A stretch of DNA of 46,854 nucleotides from Abiotrophia sp. HMSC24B09 (GCF_001815865.1 NZ_KV822214.1:75351-122204), one strand, 5' to 3'; positions 35,709 to 44,970 are shown, counted from the stretch's first letter. Numbers and translations: made by a program. The notes: generated by a model from the letters alone, not told the origin.

Positions 35709-36755
35709 TTATGACTCTTTTTGTGGGGCAAAATACTGAGTGACAGCTTCCTTGTAAGCTGCTAACCAATCTGCCATAGTCTGACGCGTCAAGGCGCAAT
35801 CGAAAGCCTCATAGCCATGATAGGCACCCGGATAGACGCGGTACTTGGCCGCTACACCCGCAGCTTGCAGTCGCTTCATATAGTCGAGGGTTTCATCCAA
35901 GAAGGGATCTAAATCTCCCACATGTGTATAGGCAGGTGGCATACCCCTTAAGTCTAATGCCCGATAGGGTGCCGCGTAGATGGGCACCTCCTCAGATCCA
36001 TAGAGGTCTCCTAGATAGAGCTGCCAGCCCGCTCTATTTTTGATTTCGTTCCAAATCATTTCCCGATTGCCCTTCATCGATTCTGTCGATAGACAGTCAT
36101 CAATCATTGGATAAATAGGCATATGAAAAGCCACCTGCACCTGATTTTGGTCTCTAGCATAGAGAACCGTAGCAATGGTAAGACCACCACCAGCACTAGG
36201 TCCTCCCACAAAGAGTTGGTCAGGATTGACGCCTAAGTCGGCCGCTTCTTCCTTGAGCCAAACTAGGCTAGCGTAGGCATCTTCTAAGGCTGCCGGATAG
36301 GGCTCCTGAGCGGACAGCCTATAATCAGGAGCTACGACCACCGTATTGGTCTCTAGCACAAATTGCCGGATGAAGGGTAATTCCAAGCGTGGGTGCCCCA
36401 GGGCGTAGCCACCTCCATGAAGCCACAATAATCCCGTGGCTTGAGCTTGTTTCTTCTTAGAGCGATAGATAAGGGCACTTAAATTAGGATTCTGACTACT
36501 GGGAATCTTCACTTCTTCGATGACGAGGTCCGGATCCTGAGGCAAGGGCACTCGGAAGGTCGTAAGGCCTGTCTGATTATAAGCCTTTAAGTCCTCTGGC
36601 TTTTTGAAGTCAACTAAGATATCCGTCATCCACCCTCGAAAGCGTAAATCCGAATTGACCTGAGGGTAGCGCCAAGCTAGATAGTGGCGAATTCCTGGCA
36701 ATCCCAGTTGATGTCGCCCACCTAACAGGGGCACTAGCTTCTTCATAAGATTCAT
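35709..36755 (-). CDS. Alpha/beta hydrolase, HSL-type esterase
   Basis: 348 residues. Shows HGGGYALG (oxyanion hole), nucleophile Ser in GPSAGGG, Asp in GDLDPFLDE and His in GAYHGYEAF: the complete hormone-sensitive-lipase type triad. Cytoplasmic carboxylesterase with unknown substrate. The open frame goes to 36854 but AAGGAG 10 nt before the ATG at 36755 selects the shorter form. Single-gene unit, convergent with purA and divergent from birA. Confidence 0.88.
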   Translation of the reverse strand: MNLMKKLVPLLGGRHQLGLPGIRHYLAWRYPQVNSDLRFRGWMTDILVDFKKPEDLKAYNQTGLTTFRVPLPQDPDLVIEEVKIPSSQNPNLSALIYRSKKKQAQATGLLWLHGGGYALGHPRLELPFIRQFVLETNTVVVAPDYRLSAQEPYPAALEDAYASLVWLKEEAADLGVNPDQLFVGGPSAGGGLTIATVLYARDQNQVQVAFHMPIYPMIDDCLSTESMKGNREMIWNEIKNRAGWQLYLGDLYGSEEVPIYAAPYRALDLRGMPPAYTHVGDLDPFLDETLDYMKRLQAAGVAAKYRVYPGAYHGYEAFDCALTRQTMADWLAAYKEAVTQYFAPQKES

Positions 36756-36924
36756 GGAAAAGACTCTCCTTATTTTATCCTTCATAATGGGAAGCATGAC
36801 TTGCTCGCCTTCCCCTCTCAAATTCATTATAGGTCTAGCTAGCTCTATTTTCAACTAGCTAGGCAGGAATTGACCCCGGACCAGACATTTGCTAGACTTA
36901 GATTATCGAAGATGAGGAGGTCAC

Positions 36925-37932
36925 ATGATGTCGACACAAGATGAAATTTTGGCAGTTTTACTAGAACAAGATGGTCAGCCCATTTCTGGCCAAGCCTTGG
37001 CGGATCAATTAGGCTTGTCTCGGACAGCTGTCTGGAAAGCTGTGGAGAGCTTACGCCAACAAGGCTATCAAATTGCTAGTCTAAGCAAGAAGGGCTATCT
37101 GCTAGAGAAAGTCAGTCATACCCTAGATGCCCAACAAATCAAGCGCGACTTGGATGCCCCTTTTGAATCGCTACATGTGGCCCTCTATGATAGTGTCACC
37201 TCAACCAATGACCTAGCCAAACAATTCGCCATACAATCACCTGGCCAAGCTGGCCTCTTCATCGCCCGTAAACAAACCCAAGGACGAGGCCGCTCAGGTC
37301 GCCATTTCCATTCCGATATTGCCTCAGGTCTCTATCTATCTGTCGTCTTCCAACCCCAAGTAACAGATTTAGAAGAAGTACCCCAATACACCCTGCTAGC
37401 TGCCAGTGCCATGGTTGCCGCTCTGGAAGCAGCCAGTGGACAAAGGCTGCGTATCAAATGGGTTAATGACCTCTTCTGTCGTGGTCGTAAAATTGGCGGA
37501 ATCCTGACAGAAGCGACGACCGATATTGAAAGTCGTAGCCTATCCTCGATCATTATTGGTATCGGCCTCAACTTAAGTGGCGACTTCAGTCAAGCGGAAG
37601 CCTCAACTCAGTCTGTTGCAGGAACCCTCTTTGGACAAGAAATGCCGGCCGACTTCAATCCCAACCAAGTCATCCACGACTTCCTTAAGCAGTTGGCTTA
37701 TTATATCCGTACCCTCTCTGACAAAACCTACCTAGCACACTACGAAGAACACCTACTGGGCGTCGGGCGACAAGTCAGCTACCAGCAAGCAGGACAAGAA
37801 TATACAGGTATCATTCAAGGAATCACCGACCAGGGCCACCTCTTGGTTCAAGACCCTCACGGTCAAATCCGTACCCTCTTCAGCCAAGAGGTTCATTTTT
37901 CTAGTCAACAATTTGCTGATGACCTCGACTAA
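36925..37932 (+). CDS. birA: Biotin-protein ligase / biotin repressor
   Basis: 335 residues (ATG 36925 or 36928; AGGAGG fits the second better). N-terminal winged helix (ISGQALADQLGLSRTAVWKAVESLRQQGYQI), then ligase core with SVTSTNDLAKQ, TQGRGRSGRHFHSD, KWVNDLFCRGRKIGGILTE and GIGLNL, and a C-terminal SH3-like domain. It biotinylates OadD and other carriers. No biotin genes or BirA operator are seen here. Confidence 0.96.
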   Translation: MMSTQDEILAVLLEQDGQPISGQALADQLGLSRTAVWKAVESLRQQGYQIASLSKKGYLLEKVSHTLDAQQIKRDLDAPFESLHVALYDSVTSTNDLAKQFAIQSPGQAGLFIARKQTQGRGRSGRHFHSDIASGLYLSVVFQPQVTDLEEVPQYTLLAASAMVAALEAASGQRLRIKWVNDLFCRGRKIGGILTEATTDIESRSLSSIIIGIGLNLSGDFSQAEASTQSVAGTLFGQEMPADFNPNQVIHDFLKQLAYYIRTLSDKTYLAHYEEHLLGVGRQVSYQQAGQEYTGIIQGITDQGHLLVQDPHGQIRTLFSQEVHFSSQQFADDLD

Positions 37933-37935
37933 AGT

Positions 37936-37970
37936 AAAATCCCGCATCATAAGATGCGGGATTTTTTAAT
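37936..37970. terminator. Bidirectional terminator between birA and metQ
   Basis: Perfect AAAATCCCGCATC / GATGCGGGATTTT with an ATAA loop; ends both birA and the methionine-uptake operon. Confidence 0.95.
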
Positions 37971-37978
37971 CATTTAGA

Positions 37979-38818
37979 TTACCACATTGGGATCTTAGAA
38001 TTCTTGCTTAATTCTTCAATCTTCTTAGCAATTTCGTCTGATTGGAAGATTTCTACGACTTTCTTGTAGAGTTTGTTGTCTTTTTCAGACTCTTTAACGG
38101 CGATGATGTTCTTGTACTCATCTTTCAGTTTTGCTTTGTCAGTCGCATCAACGAAGAGAGCGTCTTTGACGGTTAAATTAGCATCTGCTGCGTAGTTCCC
38201 GTTGATAACCGCTGCATCCACGTCTTTCAAGCTGCGTGCTGTTTGAGAAGCGTCCACTTCTTCGAACTTGATGTTCTTTTCGTTCTTGGTTACGTCGCTA
38301 ACGCTAGCTAAAATACCTTTAGCATCATCTACTTCAATCAAACCTGCTAATTCTAAGGTCAAGAGGGCACGACCTTGGTTGGTCACATCGTTAGGAATAG
38401 CGATTTTTGCCCCATCTTTAGCTTTTAACTCATCCAAAGATTTTACTTTTTCAGAGTAAATACCTTGAGGTTCTACGTAAGTGAAGCCAATATTTACAAC
38501 TTTCCCCTTGTTAGCCTTGTTCCATTCTTCCAAGAAGATAATGTGTTGGAAAGCGTTGAGGTCTAATGAACCGTCTTCTACTGCTGCGTTTGGTAAGTTG
38601 TAATCTGAGAAGTTGGTAATTTCGATTTCGATACCTTCATCTTTTTTCGCTTTTTCTGCTACAGCTTGCCAGAGTTCCTTGTCAGCTTCACCGACAACCC
38701 CAACCTTTACTTTTTGGCCTTCAAATTCTTTGGCCGCTTGTGCAGTTGGGAAGCTAGCCCCAAACACTAAACCTGCTGCGAGGGCTAAAGCCCCTAATTT
38801 TTTAACAAACTTTTTCAT
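37979..38818 (-). CDS. MetQ/NlpA-family substrate-binding protein without lipobox
   Basis: 279 residues. Two-lobed binding protein for methionine or a related compound (ALVFGVVGEADKELW-like start VKVGVVGEADKELW, DLNAFQHIIFLEEW, IPNDVTNQGRALLTLE, ASQTARSLKDVDAAVINGNYA). The signal peptide (1-29) ends in PTAQA and has no cysteine, so it looks like a secreted, not lipid-anchored, protein; family members normally are lipoproteins. Last gene of the met operon, 17 nt after the M20 gene. About 40 % similar by eye to the second copy at 40068. Confidence 0.88.
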   Translation of the reverse strand: MKKFVKKLGALALAAGLVFGASFPTAQAAKEFEGQKVKVGVVGEADKELWQAVAEKAKKDEGIEIEITNFSDYNLPNAAVEDGSLDLNAFQHIIFLEEWNKANKGKVVNIGFTYVEPQGIYSEKVKSLDELKAKDGAKIAIPNDVTNQGRALLTLELAGLIEVDDAKGILASVSDVTKNEKNIKFEEVDASQTARSLKDVDAAVINGNYAADANLTVKDALFVDATDKAKLKDEYKNIIAVKESEKDNKLYKKVVEIFQSDEIAKKIEELSKNSKIPMW

Positions 38819-38835
38819 ATTACATGACTCCTTTA

Positions 38836-40041
38836 TTAATTATTATTTGTTTGTGTCAATGATTGATGCTGGGCCTTAATGGCCGCTAGTTTTTCCGGAT
38901 CCAATAGTAGCGCTAAGGCCGTATTAGCCAACAAGTTGGCTGCCACCGCTATGGAAGCATAACCCTTAGGGCTACCTGCTGCGGCTTTAAACTCCTCGGA
39001 ATGGCCTGGAATTGGGCTGTCACTAATGGAAACCGTAGGTTGAATGGTAGGCACGACTTGAGAGACATTGCCGACATCAGAAGAACCTAGCGAATTACGC
39101 TCGCTTCTTTCGATTTCGGACTCATCAATGCCATAGTCAGCGACTTCTTGGAAGAAGAGTTGGTCGAAGAGTGGCGTTGGTACCACATCGTCCACCCAGT
39201 TCTGGAAGAGACCAAACTTGTAGTCGCATCCCGTTGCTAGCGCCGCTCCTTTAACAATGTTTTCTACCTTTTGGTAGACACTTTCCAAGGTCTTGCGCTC
39301 AGCAGCTCTGAGGTAGAAGCGACCTGACGCATATTCCGGAATGACATTGGCAGCCTGCCCGCCATTGGTGATAATACCGTGAATATTGACATCCTTGGTC
39401 AGATTTAAGCGTAAAGCATTAATGGAATTGAAAACTTGAATCAAAGCCTCCAAGGCGTTAATGCCCGCTTCCGGTGCCCCCGCTGCATGCGAAGCCCGAC
39501 CAAAAAATTCAATGTCCACTGGCGCATTAGCCAAGAGCCGTAAGGTTGGCGCAAATTTGTGGGCTGGATGGGCACAAAGGGCGGCATCGACATCTTGGAA
39601 GAAACCTGCCTTGACATAGGAACCTTTGGCAGAGCCGTTCTCTCCACCTTCTTCTCCAGGTGTTCCGTATACTCGGATCTCACCACCTAGGTCATCGATG
39701 ACGGCTTTGAGTGCTACGGCTGCTAAAAGTGAGTAATTACCGAAGAGGTTATGCCCACAAGCATGGCCAATACCTGGCAAGGCATCATATTCAGCTAGGA
39801 AGGCCAAGACAGGACCAGGCTTACTTGCCCGGTAGACCCCGACAAAGCCAGTCTCATGACCTGCAATGTTCTGGGTGACTTCGAAACCTTCTTGTCGTAA
39901 TTGCTTAGCCAGTAAATCAGAAGCAAAGTATTCTGTGTTGCAGACCTCAGGCCGCTCATAAATGGCCTTGGCATGGTCTTGGTAAGTGGCTAATTTTTCC
40001 GCCACAACTGCGCGAATTCTATCTTTGTAGGCCTGGGTCAT
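38836..40041 (-). CDS. M20-family amidohydrolase / peptidase
   Basis: 401 residues. Zn-dependent: IGHACGHNLFGNYSLLA (metal ligands His, Cys-Gly-His), GTPGEEGGENGSAKG (catalytic Glu-Glu) and SSDVGNVSQVVPTIQP with the dimerisation domain between (about 180-300). Resembles the M20 aminoacylase group (AbgB/ACY-like). It sits between two metQ copies inside a Met T-box operon, an order also remembered from streptococcal met operons, so it may release methionine from N-acyl or dipeptide forms. Cytoplasmic. AGGAGG before the ATG. Confidence 0.88.
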   Translation of the reverse strand: MTQAYKDRIRAVVAEKLATYQDHAKAIYERPEVCNTEYFASDLLAKQLRQEGFEVTQNIAGHETGFVGVYRASKPGPVLAFLAEYDALPGIGHACGHNLFGNYSLLAAVALKAVIDDLGGEIRVYGTPGEEGGENGSAKGSYVKAGFFQDVDAALCAHPAHKFAPTLRLLANAPVDIEFFGRASHAAGAPEAGINALEALIQVFNSINALRLNLTKDVNIHGIITNGGQAANVIPEYASGRFYLRAAERKTLESVYQKVENIVKGAALATGCDYKFGLFQNWVDDVVPTPLFDQLFFQEVADYGIDESEIERSERNSLGSSDVGNVSQVVPTIQPTVSISDSPIPGHSEEFKAAAGSPKGYASIAVAANLLANTALALLLDPEKLAAIKAQHQSLTQTNNN

Positions 40042-40067
40042 TGGCCCACCTCCTTTTATTTCAAGGC

Positions 40068-40904
40068 TTATTTAGTACCGAAAGTTTCCCAAGCTGGTAA
40101 GAGTGAACCTTTAGAAACTTCTTCGATAACCTTCTTAGTATCTTCTGTTTGGTAAGCTTCTACAATTTTCTTGTACGTTGCATTTTCTGCGTCTTTCTTA
40201 CGTGCCACGATAATGTTCACGTAAGGTTTTGAGCTTTTATCAACTGGCTCTAAGTAGATGGCATCTTTGGATGGAGTGTAACCTGCATCGACTGCTACCC
40301 CTGAGTTAATGATGGAAGCCGTCACGTCATCTAAAGCACGAGCAGTTTGGGAAGCATCTAACTCTTGAATCTTAAGGTTAAGCTTGTTTTCTTTGATGTC
40401 AGAAACCGTTGGTTTGTAACCTTTTGCTTCGTCTACTTTGATTAAGCCTGCTGTTTGCAAGAGGCGTAAGGCACGACCGCCGTTCGTTGGGTCAGAAGGG
40501 ATTGCCACAGTGTCGCCTTCTTTCAAGTCTTTAATATCCTTTATTTTCTTAGAGTAAACCCCTAATGGTGCGTTAACGGTATTCCCAATAGAAACTAATT
40601 CTTGATCCTTATGCTCTTGTAGGTAGCTATCCAAGAAAATTTGGTGTTGGAAAGCGTTGAGGTCAATTGAGCCGTCAGCCAAAGCCGCGTTTGGTTGGCT
40701 GTATTCTGTGAACTTAACATATTCAAGCTCGATGCCGTCTTTGGCCAAGCGTTCTTTAACGTTGTCCCAAACTCGGGTGTCGTCACCGACTAAACCAAGT
40801 TTAACTTTTTCTGCTGCTTGTGCAGAAGTGACCGGTGCTAGGGCGCTAATCCCTAAGCTAACTGGGGTGATAATTGCAGCAAGTGTTTTAATCCATTTTT
40901 TCAT
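40068..40904 (-). CDS. metQ: MetQ/NlpA-family substrate-binding protein without lipobox
   Basis: 278 residues. Same fold as the copy at 37979: VKLGLVGDDTRVWDNV, DLNAFQHQIFLDSY, IPSDPTNGGRALRLL, DASQTARALDDVTASIINSG. Signal peptide of about 30 residues ends TSAQA, again without cysteine. First binding-protein gene after metI (30 nt), so the more likely partner of MetNI. AGGAGG upstream of the ATG. Confidence 0.9.
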   Translation of the reverse strand: MKKWIKTLAAIITPVSLGISALAPVTSAQAAEKVKLGLVGDDTRVWDNVKERLAKDGIELEYVKFTEYSQPNAALADGSIDLNAFQHQIFLDSYLQEHKDQELVSIGNTVNAPLGVYSKKIKDIKDLKEGDTVAIPSDPTNGGRALRLLQTAGLIKVDEAKGYKPTVSDIKENKLNLKIQELDASQTARALDDVTASIINSGVAVDAGYTPSKDAIYLEPVDKSSKPYVNIIVARKKDAENATYKKIVEAYQTEDTKKVIEEVSKGSLLPAWETFGTK

Positions 40905-40933
40905 TGAGTGTTCCTCCTAAAATTGTAAGTTGA

Positions 40934-41668
40934 TTAGTGGGTGACGCGCTTTTCAATGCGTCGAGCAATAAATTGAGTGATGAAGACCAAGATTAAAATC
41001 AAGATGGTCGACATCAAGGTGACATCTGTCTGGAATCGGTTATAACCACGAGAGATAGCTAGGTTCCCTAGACCACCACCACCGACAGCACCTGCCATGG
41101 CGGTTAAACCAATCACGCTGATTAAGGTAAGGGCTGACGCGCGGACGATACCTGGCAAACCTTCTTTGAGATAAACGCGGAAGATAATGCCCCATGGGCT
41201 GGTCCCCATGGCTTGAGCGGCTTCCACAACCCCAGGATTGACTTCTAAGAGGGCGTTTTCGACCTGACGAGCGAAGAAGGGAATAACCCCTGCAATCAGT
41301 GGCACCAAGGCCGCCTTGGAACCAATTGTCGTACCCGCTAAGAAGCGCGTAGTTGTTGCTAAGAGGGCGACTAAGATAATAAAGGGAATGGACCGGAAAA
41401 TATTGACCAGTTGATCTAGAATTCGGTAGAACCAACGGTTTTCCAGAATGCCTCCGTCGTGGGTGACAACCAGAACCACGCCAAGTAAAATCCCGAAGAT
41501 ACCAGACCAGAGAGCCGTCCAGAAGGTCATATAAAGGGTTTGTTGCGTGGCTTCTAAAAAGTCCTTAGGAATTTTAGCCACGTTTGGCATGATGGGCTCC
41601 AAACTAGCCCAAGCTTGGTTACTCCAAGTGCCAAGCTTATCTAAAAACTCTGCTAACCATGTTGCCAT
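40934..41668 (-). CDS. metI: Methionine ABC transporter permease
   Basis: 244 residues, five to six membrane spans; extra N-terminal soluble stretch of about 35 residues before the first span. The ABC-docking EAA-type loop is VVEAAQAMGTSPWGIIFRVYLKEGLPGI. The start ATG overlaps the metN stop (TAATG). Partners are MetN and a MetQ. Confidence 0.94.
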   Translation of the reverse strand: MATWLAEFLDKLGTWSNQAWASLEPIMPNVAKIPKDFLEATQQTLYMTFWTALWSGIFGILLGVVLVVTHDGGILENRWFYRILDQLVNIFRSIPFIILVALLATTTRFLAGTTIGSKAALVPLIAGVIPFFARQVENALLEVNPGVVEAAQAMGTSPWGIIFRVYLKEGLPGIVRASALTLISVIGLTAMAGAVGGGGLGNLAISRGYNRFQTDVTLMSTILILILVFITQFIARRIEKRVTH

Positions 41669-42843
41669 TAGTCTTTTGCACCTCCCTTATAGTCTTTGGC
41701 GCTGTGTGGACGCTTGAGGAACTTAAGGTTGACACCTTGTTCTTTGATGTAGGCGACGGCAGCTTCCTTATCGGCTTCTGCCCCTGCCAAGGTGACAATC
41801 AAATTCCCGATTGGCGTATTATCAATAATCTCGACATTACCATGCAAGATGTTGGCGGTGACATTGAAGAGACTATAGAGTGTCACAATCAATGGCTCAT
41901 CGGTTTCATCGCCTAAGTAGGACAATTCTACTAACCATTCATCATCCTTAAGTTGAGAGAACTTAGGCTGGCTGAGAATGGTAGCTAAGGCCTGGTCTAC
42001 ATGGGTTGCGGTCCGAATGAAGTCGCGGGTTAGAGCTTGGGCTGGTTGGCTGAAGATTGGCACAACTGAGCCAGCTTCAATGACTTCCCCATTTTCCATT
42101 ACGGCTACCTTATTACAGATTTCCTTGACTACTTGCATCTCGTGAGTAATCAAGACGATGGTCAAACCTAGCTTTTGGTTCAATTCCTTGAGCAAGTCTA
42201 AAATCTGCAAGGTTGTTTTGGGGTCGAGAGCACTGGTTGCTTCATCACAGAGTAGAATCTTAGGGTTGCTAGCTAAGGCCCGCGCAATCGCCACCCGCTG
42301 CTTTTGCCCGCCAGATAATTGGCTTGGATAAGCTTCTGCCTTGTCAGCAATCCCTACTAGTTCAAGTAAGTCTAGAACTTTTTGCCGACGTTCCTTGCGA
42401 ACTTGAGACCAGAACTTGAACGGTGCGGTCAACTTCTCGCCGGCCTTTCCAGACCATTTCCAAAAGGCCAAGGCATGACCGACATGCTGGCCAAACTGGC
42501 GGAAATTGTCACCATCATACTGGAGTGGGAAAGCCACGTTATTGAAGACTGTCCGACTGTGCATGAGGTTGAAGTGTTGGAAAATCATGCCGATTTTCTT
42601 ACGTTCCTCACGCAAACGTCGACCGGACAAACCCTGAAGTGCTACCTTACCAACGGTCACTTGCCCGCCTGTTGGGCGTTGCAAGAGGTTGATGACCCGG
42701 ACCAGGGTGGATTTCCCGGCACCAGAGTAGCCGACGATTCCGTAAATATCGCCTTCTTCGATTGTCAAATCAACGTCTTTGACTGCTTGGACCTGGCGGT
42801 CCTTCTGTCTAAATGTGACAGAGATATTCTTTAATTCTATCAC
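41668..42843 (-). CDS. metN: Methionine ABC transporter ATP-binding protein with insertion
   Basis: 391 residues, GTG start with AGGAGG 8 nt upstream. Walker [10 protein letters not shown] (38-46), Q-loop IFQHFN (87-92), signature LSGGQ (176-180), Walker B ILLCDEAT (196-203), H-loop ITHEM, and a C-terminal NIL domain (about 300-375) that binds methionine and inhibits transport. About 33 extra residues rich in Trp/Phe/Lys (about 110-148) sit between the Q-loop and the signature, where homologs have a short helix. First gene of the operon, after two T-box leaders. Confidence 0.94.
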   Translation of the reverse strand: MIELKNISVTFRQKDRQVQAVKDVDLTIEEGDIYGIVGYSGAGKSTLVRVINLLQRPTGGQVTVGKVALQGLSGRRLREERKKIGMIFQHFNLMHSRTVFNNVAFPLQYDGDNFRQFGQHVGHALAFWKWSGKAGEKLTAPFKFWSQVRKERRQKVLDLLELVGIADKAEAYPSQLSGGQKQRVAIARALASNPKILLCDEATSALDPKTTLQILDLLKELNQKLGLTIVLITHEMQVVKEICNKVAVMENGEVIEAGSVVPIFSQPAQALTRDFIRTATHVDQALATILSQPKFSQLKDDEWLVELSYLGDETDEPLIVTLYSLFNVTANILHGNVEIIDNTPIGNLIVTLAGAEADKEAAVAYIKEQGVNLKFLKRPHSAKDYKGGAKD

Positions 42844-42883
42844 CTATAATTCCTCCTTATTTCAAGGCTCGTGGGTGGGTTAG

Positions 42884-43160
42884 AAAAAGCCCCCAAGGCG
42901 GCCTAGAGCCTACCTTGAGGGCGTCATGACGCGTTACCACCTCTTGTTCAGGCAATACTCACATATTGCCCCTTAGCGAGTATCCAGATTTGATACTCTT
43001 TGCTTTTAACGGTCGCACCGAGACTTGAATCAGCTTAAGCCATTCAAAATCTTCGCTCCATAGCCATTTTCATGTCGTTGCCTTGCTTCGTTCCACCACC
43101 CGAAGCTCTCTGTGAAGGCGAGGCGACCTTACTTACTATTTCATCGCATTATCTTATCTT
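42884..43160 (-). promoter_or_regulatory. T-box leader 2 (Met), proximal to metN
   Basis: Minus strand. Stem I shows AGAGAG and GGGTGGTGGAA (the GNUG-type apical motif). Candidate specifier ATG at plus 43041-43043 in GAATGGCTT. T-box sequence AGGTGGTAACGCG (plus 42930-42942), then a terminator with arms GCCCTCAAGG / CCTTGGGGGC and T5 (plus 42884-42922). Uncharged tRNA-Met should let metN be read. Confidence 0.88.
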
Positions 43161-43443
43161 AAAAAAAATAGCCCTCTCTACTAACTCGTGTTAGTAAAAG
43201 GACGATGTGATCGTGTTACCACCTTTTATTCAGAAGCCTAAGCTTCCCTCTACCCAGCTGGCCTTACAGCGTAACTGGTATTCCTGGTAACGGGGGAATG
43301 ACCCGAACACACCTACCTATCGGCGTATTTATCTCCCAGACCATCTTCATAACCTATTCGATAGTACCTTTCACCTGCCGGTACCTCTCTTGAATCGCTA
43401 GTTTTACTACTCTTCTGTTCAACGATATTTCAGATATGCCTCT
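43161..43443 (-). promoter_or_regulatory. T-box leader 1 (Met), distal
   Basis: Minus strand. AGAAGAGTAGTA near the 5' end, AGAGAGG and GGCAGGTGAAAGG in stem I, candidate specifier ATG at plus 43342-43344 in GAAGATGGTCTG (purine after the codon, then a strand able to pair with CAGA). T-box AGGTGGTAACACG (plus 43212-43224), then a terminator hairpin TACTAAC / GTTAGTA with T8 (plus 43161-43168). Confidence 0.87.
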
Positions 43444-43472
43444 ACTATACCCAGATTCCCGCTAAAAGTCAA
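43444..43472 (-). promoter_or_regulatory. met operon promoter
   Basis: Minus strand: TTGACT (plus 43467-43472), 17-nt spacer, TATAGT (plus 43444-43449), directly before T-box 1. No separate promoter is obvious between the T-boxes. Confidence 0.82.
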
Positions 43473-43614
43473 GCCTTTTATGATAAAATTCTGATGAAGA
43501 GGTGAGTTCTTCTCATTTTTACATGGACTTTTTCCACCATGCTCTAGATTATGTCGGTCTATGTATGATAAACTAATAGATAGAAGTTAAGGAAGAAAGG
43601 GAAGTGCTCATCAG

Positions 43615-44781
43615 ATGTCAACGCCACAAGTCAACCAAGGCCTGCTCGCCATTAAGCCGAGCCCTATCCGTAGTTTTAACGATCAAATCAGCAAAATCGA
43701 AGGCTTAATCCCCCTCACCATCGGGGAGCCAGACTTTCCAACACCCGATTTCATTAAGGAAGCCGCCATTGAGGCTATCCGCAAAGACCTGAACGGCTAT
43801 ACTCATTCGCGTGGCCTCTTAGACTTGCGCCAAGCTATCAGCGAGTTTCTAGAGCGTCACTATGAACTCCACTATAGTCCTGAAGAAGAAATCATCGTAA
43901 CCGTGGGCGCGACTGAAGCTTTATTTGCCAGTCTGGTTGGCTTGCTTAACCCTGGCCAAAAAGTCATTGTACCTGCACCTAACTATGTTATCTACGAAAC
44001 GCAAGTTCGTCTTGCTGGGGCAGAACTCGTGCGTCACGATGTCAGCCATAGTAACTTTAAGTTAGAAGCAGAAGAACTCAAGGCTCAGTTAGAAAGCCAT
44101 CCTGAGATTAAGATTCTGCTCTTGAACCATCCTTGCAACCCTACCGGCGTTACCTATAGTCGAGAGGAGTTGGGGGCTCTAGCCAATGTAGCCCGCCAAT
44201 ATGACCTCATGATTGTTTCTGATGAAATTTATAGCGAACTTACCTATTCTGATAAACATGTTTCCATGGCGGAACTGGCTCCTGAGCGTACCATCCTAAT
44301 TAACGGGACCTCTAAATTCTATGCCATGACTGGTTGGCGTTCTTGCTTTATCGCTGGACCTAAGGACTATCTGAGCCAAATCTTCAAGGTCCATCAAGCA
44401 ACTGTCAATACACCACCTTCCGTCTCACAATATGGGTCTATTGCTGCCTATCACTCAGGTGATGATAGTATTCATGAGATGCGTCAAGCCTATGACCAAC
44501 GCCGCCAATTCCTGATTGGCCGTTTCCGCGAGATTGGCTACCAAACCTTACTTCCTGAAGGCGCCTTTTACCTCTTCGTCAAAGTACCTGACTGGTTCCA
44601 AGGTGATGACTTCGCCTTCTGTCTGGCTTTGGCTCAAGAAGCTAAGGTGGGGGCAGTCCCTGGCCAGTCTTTTGGACCTGGCGGATCAGGTTACTTCCGT
44701 CTCAGCTATGCTGCCAGCCTAGAAAAATTGGCAGAAGCCATGAATCGAATTCAAGCCTTTACCCAAGAAAAGACTAAATAA
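43615..44781 (+). CDS. PLP-dependent class I aminotransferase
   Basis: 388 residues. Fold type I: IGEPDFPTPDFI, GYTHSRGLLDLRQAIS, VTVGATEALFASL, NHPCNPTGVTYS, SDEIYSELTY and PLP-Lys in INGTSKFYAMTGWR; terminal Arg region GGSGYFRLSYA. Similar to PatA/AspC-type enzymes; amino acid not determinable (N-acetyl-diaminopimelate, aromatic and aspartate aminotransferases share this look). Reads away from the met operon, and forms a unit with the tautomerase (18 nt downstream) and probably the FAD enzyme. Confidence 0.9.
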   Translation: MSTPQVNQGLLAIKPSPIRSFNDQISKIEGLIPLTIGEPDFPTPDFIKEAAIEAIRKDLNGYTHSRGLLDLRQAISEFLERHYELHYSPEEEIIVTVGATEALFASLVGLLNPGQKVIVPAPNYVIYETQVRLAGAELVRHDVSHSNFKLEAEELKAQLESHPEIKILLLNHPCNPTGVTYSREELGALANVARQYDLMIVSDEIYSELTYSDKHVSMAELAPERTILINGTSKFYAMTGWRSCFIAGPKDYLSQIFKVHQATVNTPPSVSQYGSIAAYHSGDDSIHEMRQAYDQRRQFLIGRFREIGYQTLLPEGAFYLFVKVPDWFQGDDFAFCLALAQEAKVGAVPGQSFGPGGSGYFRLSYAASLEKLAEAMNRIQAFTQEKTK

Positions 44782-44799
44782 TCTTAAGGAGGAGCTTTT

Positions 44800-44970
44800 A
44801 TGCCATTTATCCACGTTGAACTATTAGAAGGTCGTAGCCCTCAAGCCAAAGAAGCCATGGCCAAAGAAATTATTGAGGTCGTGTCCAAACATAGTGGGGC
44901 GCCTACCGAACGCATTCACGTTGTCTTTCAAGACATGAAGAAAGAAAACTATTTCCACAATCCTAAATAG
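44800..44970 (+). CDS. 4-oxalocrotonate tautomerase-family small protein
   Basis: 56 residues. Starts MPFIHVELLEGRSPQAKEA, so the catalytic N-terminal Pro is exposed after Met removal, followed by the usual helix (KEIIEVVSKHSG) and IHVVFQDM strand with the family's Arg in APTERIHV. AAGGAGG before the ATG. Ends in YFHNPK, near the usual 60 residues. Physiological substrate of such tautomerases is usually unknown; next to an aminotransferase and amino-acid oxidoreductase it may act on an enol or imine of a 2-keto acid. Confidence 0.9.
   Translation: MPFIHVELLEGRSPQAKEAMAKEIIEVVSKHSGAPTERIHVVFQDMKKENYFHNPK

Noticed and set aside
42382..42834. 150-codon plus-strand frame opposite metN
   Set aside because: Antisense to a clear ABC ATPase; no start signals.
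43141..43200. Possible simple terminator of an unseen gene between metN and the aminotransferase
   Set aside because: The hairpin and T run belong to T-box leader 1; no gene lies upstream of it on the same strand.
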